In this document: positions 53,988 through 57,294 of the stretch, piece after piece
Layout: each line of letters opens with the position of its first letter
Numbering within the stretch: position 1 is the first letter of the stretch
From: an uncultured Granulosicoccaceae bacterium
Lineage (GTDB): Bacteria > Pseudomonadota > Gammaproteobacteria > CALCKW01
NCBI GenBank assembly: GCA_937925815.1
Contig: CALAMQ010000101.1
Span: 1 to 57,294 of the forward strand
DNA length: 57,294 bases
Reading direction: 5' to 3'
Program-made: the position numbers and the translations under genes
The notes under the pieces: generated by a model
What the model saw: the letters and a program-made list of their open reading frames with translations, nothing else
The model's database searches: none
What the model was told of the DNA's origin: nothing

Positions 53988-54148
53988 GTGTCAGGAATCC
54001 TGCTGGGACGGCGTAAACTGAGTGCCAGTTGCGATCAGGCATCACTGCATTGCATGCTTGCATGACAAGGTTGCAACGCTGTGGCTAAGACCCATCGAAA
54101 CACAATATTCATACCACACAGCATAGTGGCCACACGGGGACAGTGGCA

Positions 54149-55693
54149 CTAAGCGCGTTGACGCTGCCCACGCAACTTGGCAACCAAGTCGGAGCGCAAG
54201 TTAGACAGCTCCTCGCTAGAGGACACATGGTAGATGTGGGGGTTGACCAACCGCAGCACCCCGGGGTCGAGACACTCTATATCGGCAATTCGGCGTTCCC
54301 GCATCACAGCAAGGGGCTCGGGCTCAAGTAACCGCTTGCCATCCCCGTACACCGGAGCGTGTAAATCCTCGACGCGCGAGATATCTCCAGCCTTGAGCAC
54401 GCGTGATTTACTCACATCGACTGGATGAAAGACGGTGTTGTCAGCGGTGATATCAAATTTCTCACCGGCTGTGGACACCAGGTCCACGGCCGCATTGCCG
54501 CGGCGGTCGTACAAACGACGCACAGACTTCTTGCCAGGATTAGGTGTTTTTGAGGCGGAATCGGAGAGCTTCATCGCCGGCTGCCAAGCGTCGCCGTCGT
54601 CGACAGAGACCAGTTTGTATACGCCGCCCAACGATGAATCACCTTCTGATGTGATCATTCGGGTGCCAACACCAAAACTCAAACGTTTGACCAGATGGTC
54701 CGCGTCGACGCCGTAGCGCGAGGCTTCCTGCTGGATTTGCGTGATGATTTGCCAGATCGCGAGTTCGTCGAGATTGTTTGACAGTGCAATGCCGGCATCA
54801 CTGAAACCCGCGTTGTCGAGCATCTTGGCCGCCTGGATACTCAGGAACGCCAAATCACCCGAGTCGAGCCGCACCCCCAGCGGTTTGTGACCCCGGCGTT
54901 TGAGCTCCTCAAACACCTTGATGGCGTTGGGCACGCCAGAATTGAGGGTGTCCACCGTGTCCACCAACAACAGGCATTGGTCGGGATAGCTACGTGCGTA
55001 GGCGCGAAACGCCTCAATCTCTGGCATGCCGAGCGCCATGAAGACTTGAACCATGCTGTGCGCGTGGGTGCCGCGAGGCTGAACGCCAAAATATTGGCTA
55101 ATGCCAACGTTCGAGGTGAAATCTGCACCGCCAATCAGCGCCGCGCGTGAGCCGGCGTTTGCGCCAAAATCATGACCCCGCCGCATACCGAAATCCAACA
55201 TCAGCTGAGAACGGCCTGCGTGCCGGATTCGAGCGGCACGAGTTGCGATAAGTGTTTGATAATTAAGCATTGCCAGCAACGCTGTCTCAAGCAGCTGCGC
55301 CACAACCATAGGACCACTAACAATAGTCAGCGGCGTATTGGGGTGGACCACACGCCCTTCAGGGATGGCTTTGATGTGCAGCTGTTCAAAACTGAAGCTG
55401 GATTCCAGAAACGCTAAATAATCATTTGAAAACAGCAAGTTGCCAAGCGGATCACGCATTTCACGAAGACTATCGAGCACAGTGCTGTTGAACGTCGCGC
55501 TGGCCATCCAGTCAAGTAACCAGCCCATACCAGCGTTGACACAGAATCCGGCCTGATGATTGCCATAGTCTGGGTTACTGCGGAAGAAATGGTCGAACTG
55601 CACCTGACGTTCGGCCAAGCCTTCGCGGAAATACACCTGGCCCATGGTGAGTTGGTAGAGGTCTGTGAAAAGTATGCTTTGTGAAACGGTCAC
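54149..55693 (-). CDS. pncB: Nicotinate phosphoribosyltransferase
   Basis: The enzyme joins nicotinate and PRPP in NAD salvage. The 514-residue sequence shows [15 protein letters not shown] at the N-terminus, [15 protein letters not shown] near residue 210, [20 protein letters not shown] near 240 and [20 protein letters not shown] near 275, all typical of the family. The GTG at 55693 gives the usual N-terminus; the frame opens 24 codons further upstream without support. Confidence 0.9.
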   Translation of the reverse strand: MTVSQSILFTDLYQLTMGQVYFREGLAERQVQFDHFFRSNPDYGNHQAGFCVNAGMGWLLDWMASATFNSTVLDSLREMRDPLGNLLFSNDYLAFLESSFSFEQLHIKAIPEGRVVHPNTPLTIVSGPMVVAQLLETALLAMLNYQTLIATRAARIRHAGRSQLMLDFGMRRGHDFGANAGSRAALIGGADFTSNVGISQYFGVQPRGTHAHSMVQVFMALGMPEIEAFRAYARSYPDQCLLLVDTVDTLNSGVPNAIKVFEELKRRGHKPLGVRLDSGDLAFLSIQAAKMLDNAGFSDAGIALSNNLDELAIWQIITQIQQEASRYGVDADHLVKRLSFGVGTRMITSEGDSSLGGVYKLVSVDDGDAWQPAMKLSDSASKTPNPGKKSVRRLYDRRGNAAVDLVSTAGEKFDITADNTVFHPVDVSKSRVLKAGDISRVEDLHAPVYGDGKRLLEPEPLAVMRERRIADIECLDPGVLRLVNPHIYHVSSSEELSNLRSDLVAKLRGQRQRA

Positions 55694-55822
55694 AGCGAAT
55701 AGTCTCGGACTGCCTTGGCATGGAGCCAAAAACGCTAGCACATGGTTGAGCCGTGTGCGTCGCACAACACTGCAACACCCAGCAGCTAAGGGATTGCGGG
55801 CAGCACTCAGCGTACAAGTTTT

Positions 55823-57294
55823 ATGAGCGAACAGAGTTTTTTCGTGGACACTGAGACAGTTTTAAGTCATTCACCTACACCGCGTGGCCACAATGGCTTT
55901 CTGCGCTCGATTCGCCAGTTGTCCATACTCTCGCGGGGATGGAAGATCGCCATCATTGGCAGCATCGATGCGTCCTGCGTGTTCACGGCTCTGTGGCTCG
56001 CCCTGAGCTTGCGCCTGAATCGCCTAGTCAATCCCGACATCCACCTCATTCAGGTCTTTGCAGCGGTCGCAATTTTGACAGTGTGTGCCAATTTGGCCTT
56101 TGGGCTGTACCGGGCTGTCATCAGGCGCGCAGGCGACACGCTGCAGTTCAGACTGCTGCGTGCAGCCGCGATCTCCGGCATTTTTGTCATCATTGTTGAC
56201 TACTTTGACTACGGCGCCAGCATGCCGAGATCAACGTTCGTCATCTACGCCTTCATTCTCTTCGTGTTCACAACGGTCACGCGCACCGCCTGGAAAGCCC
56301 TGACACCGCTCCTCGAGTCGATGGATGCAATGACGCGGGTCGCCATTTACGGCGCGGGCTCTGCTGGCCAACAACTGCTGGAAGTGCTGCGCCAGAACAG
56401 CGCGTACAAGCCAGTTGCCTTCATAGACACCGCCGCCACGCTGCAAGGTATTGAGATTTCAGGGCTGCGCGTCTTCTCACCAGATGAACTGAAGAAGCTT
56501 GAAGCAACAGATTCAACCAAACCGCTTGAGGTACTGCTAGCGATCCCGTCGGCATCAGCCGACCAAAGCCAATCATTGATTAGGAAACTGACCGATGCAG
56601 GCCACCAAGTCAAAACCGTTCCAGGCCTCGACGAACTGCTGCTCGGCAAGCACATTGGGCAGCTGACTGACGTGCAGCCTAACGATGTCTTGAGCCGCCA
56701 ATCAGTGGCACCAGACTTCAACTTAATGCGCCAGTTCATAGCGGGCAAAACCGTTTTGATCACCGGTGCTGGCGGCTCCATTGGCTCAGAGATTTGCCGC
56801 CAGTTACTCCCTCTTCAGCCTCAGCGCCTTGTAATACTCGACAGCAGCGAGCCCGCGCTCTACCAAATTGACCAGTCTCTGACTGCGAACCAGTCAAGTG
56901 TGAAAATTGACACGGTTCTTGGGTCTGTCCTCGACCAAAAATTAGTCGACGATCTCTTTTCTTCACGCCACGTCGACGTTGTCTTTCACGCAGCCGCGTA
57001 CAAGCACGTGCCACTCGTTGAGTCGAACCCACTCGAAGGTGCACGAGTTAACATCCTCGGAACCCGCAACGTCGCCGAATCTGCCAGACAGCACAACGTG
57101 AGCAATTTTGTGTTGGTGTCGACGGACAAAGCCGTGCGCCCCACCAATGTCATGGGGGCAACCAAGCGCGCAGCTGAAACCATCATCCAAGACATGCAGA
57201 CACGCTCTGAGAAGACCCGTTTCTCGATGGTGCGCTTTGGCAACGTGCTCGGTTCGTCAGGTTCGGTGGTGCCAAAATTCTTGAAGCAAATTGA
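55823..57294 (+). CDS. CapD/WbpM-type NDP-sugar 4,6-dehydratase (partial, runs off the end)
   Basis: From the ATG at 55823 the frame stays open to the window end (490 codons, truncated). The N-terminal half has about four membrane helices and a CoA-binding-like Rossmann unit ([18 protein letters not shown] near residue 175). The second half begins [20 protein letters not shown] near 310, then [15 protein letters not shown], and [20 protein letters not shown], with Met-Gly-x-x-Lys in place of the Tyr-x-x-x-Lys motif as in WbpM/FlaA1. It makes 4-keto-6-deoxy UDP-sugars for surface glycans. It fits with the O-antigen-ligase-like gene. Confidence 0.9.
   Translation, partial: MSEQSFFVDTETVLSHSPTPRGHNGFLRSIRQLSILSRGWKIAIIGSIDASCVFTALWLALSLRLNRLVNPDIHLIQVFAAVAILTVCANLAFGLYRAVIRRAGDTLQFRLLRAAAISGIFVIIVDYFDYGASMPRSTFVIYAFILFVFTTVTRTAWKALTPLLESMDAMTRVAIYGAGSAGQQLLEVLRQNSAYKPVAFIDTAATLQGIEISGLRVFSPDELKKLEATDSTKPLEVLLAIPSASADQSQSLIRKLTDAGHQVKTVPGLDELLLGKHIGQLTDVQPNDVLSRQSVAPDFNLMRQFIAGKTVLITGAGGSIGSEICRQLLPLQPQRLVILDSSEPALYQIDQSLTANQSSVKIDTVLGSVLDQKLVDDLFSSRHVDVVFHAAAYKHVPLVESNPLEGARVNILGTRNVAESARQHNVSNFVLVSTDKAVRPTNVMGATKRAAETIIQDMQTRSEKTRFSMVRFGNVLGSSGSVVPKFLKQI

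Overview
The window looks like a chromosomal segment of a free-living, probably marine, GC-rich gammaproteobacterium. The his genes (hisBHAFIE) run straight into tatABC, and single-copy housekeeping genes (typA, dsbB, ubiK, comM, gpmI, dtd, lpxL) have gammaproteobacterial-type products. This is inferred from gene content only. I saw no phage, integrase, IS element, CRISPR array, rRNA or tRNA gene.

Layout. 1-1.9 kb: end of an ABC exporter-type operon (ATPase tail, FtsX-like permease, DUF3299 lipoprotein), of the kind linked elsewhere to zinc-regulated clusters. 2.2-4.8 kb: a complete four-gene bufferin operon (DUF2282 precursor, DUF692/MNIO enzyme, DUF2063 partner, DoxX membrane protein), closed by a strong terminator. 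4.9-10.5 kb: the homoprotocatechuate (3,4-dihydroxyphenylacetate) meta-cleavage pathway, hpaF-E-D-G-H-I, behind a perfect 12-bp palindrome that is a likely operator. 10.6-17.2 kb: a Ycf46-like AAA ATPase, a fused indolepyruvate:ferredoxin oxidoreductase, a divergent Lrp/AsnC regulator and prephenate dehydratase; the theme is aromatic amino acid metabolism.

17.3-20.0 kb is the most unusual part. Two paralogous secreted proteins made almost entirely of Cys-Ala-Ala-Lys-Asn-Pro-type repeats flank a His-rich cytosolic protein, all on the minus strand. In one Cys-rich gene, an in-frame TGA replaces a repeat Cys codon (TGT). Beyond it the same frame stays open for 256 more codons, through more Cys repeats, a c-type haem domain (CISCH) and a Cys-rich tail. 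The locus is either a freshly broken gene, a stop-codon readthrough (possibly selenocysteine) case, or a two-product gene.

20.3-34.7 kb: an orphan molybdenum hydroxylase large subunit, a small secreted protein, a lysophospholipase-like hydrolase, gpmI, the ynjBCD-ynjF transporter/phosphatidyltransferase set, a cadherin-like lipoprotein, a DUF945 protein and tatCBA. 34.8-38.4 kb: the his genes. 38.7-41.5 kb: a TolQ/MotA-like proton channel paired with an ExbD/TolR-like protein that carries about 400 residues of coiled coil. 41.6-43.5 kb: dtd, a rhodanese and an LpxL-type acyltransferase. 43.6-47.8 kb: a two-gene operon of an OmpA/BON-type protein and a 1026-residue membrane-anchored coiled-coil protein with a terminal helix-hairpin-helix domain. 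48.1-57.3 kb: comM, ubiK, dsbB, typA, an O-antigen-ligase-like protein, nicotinate phosphoribosyltransferase and the start of a CapD/WbpM-type nucleotide-sugar dehydratase that runs off the end.

Many genes overlap by ATGA or GTGA and are probably translationally coupled. Starts were often moved inward from the longest open frame, using Shine-Dalgarno sequences and family N-termini.
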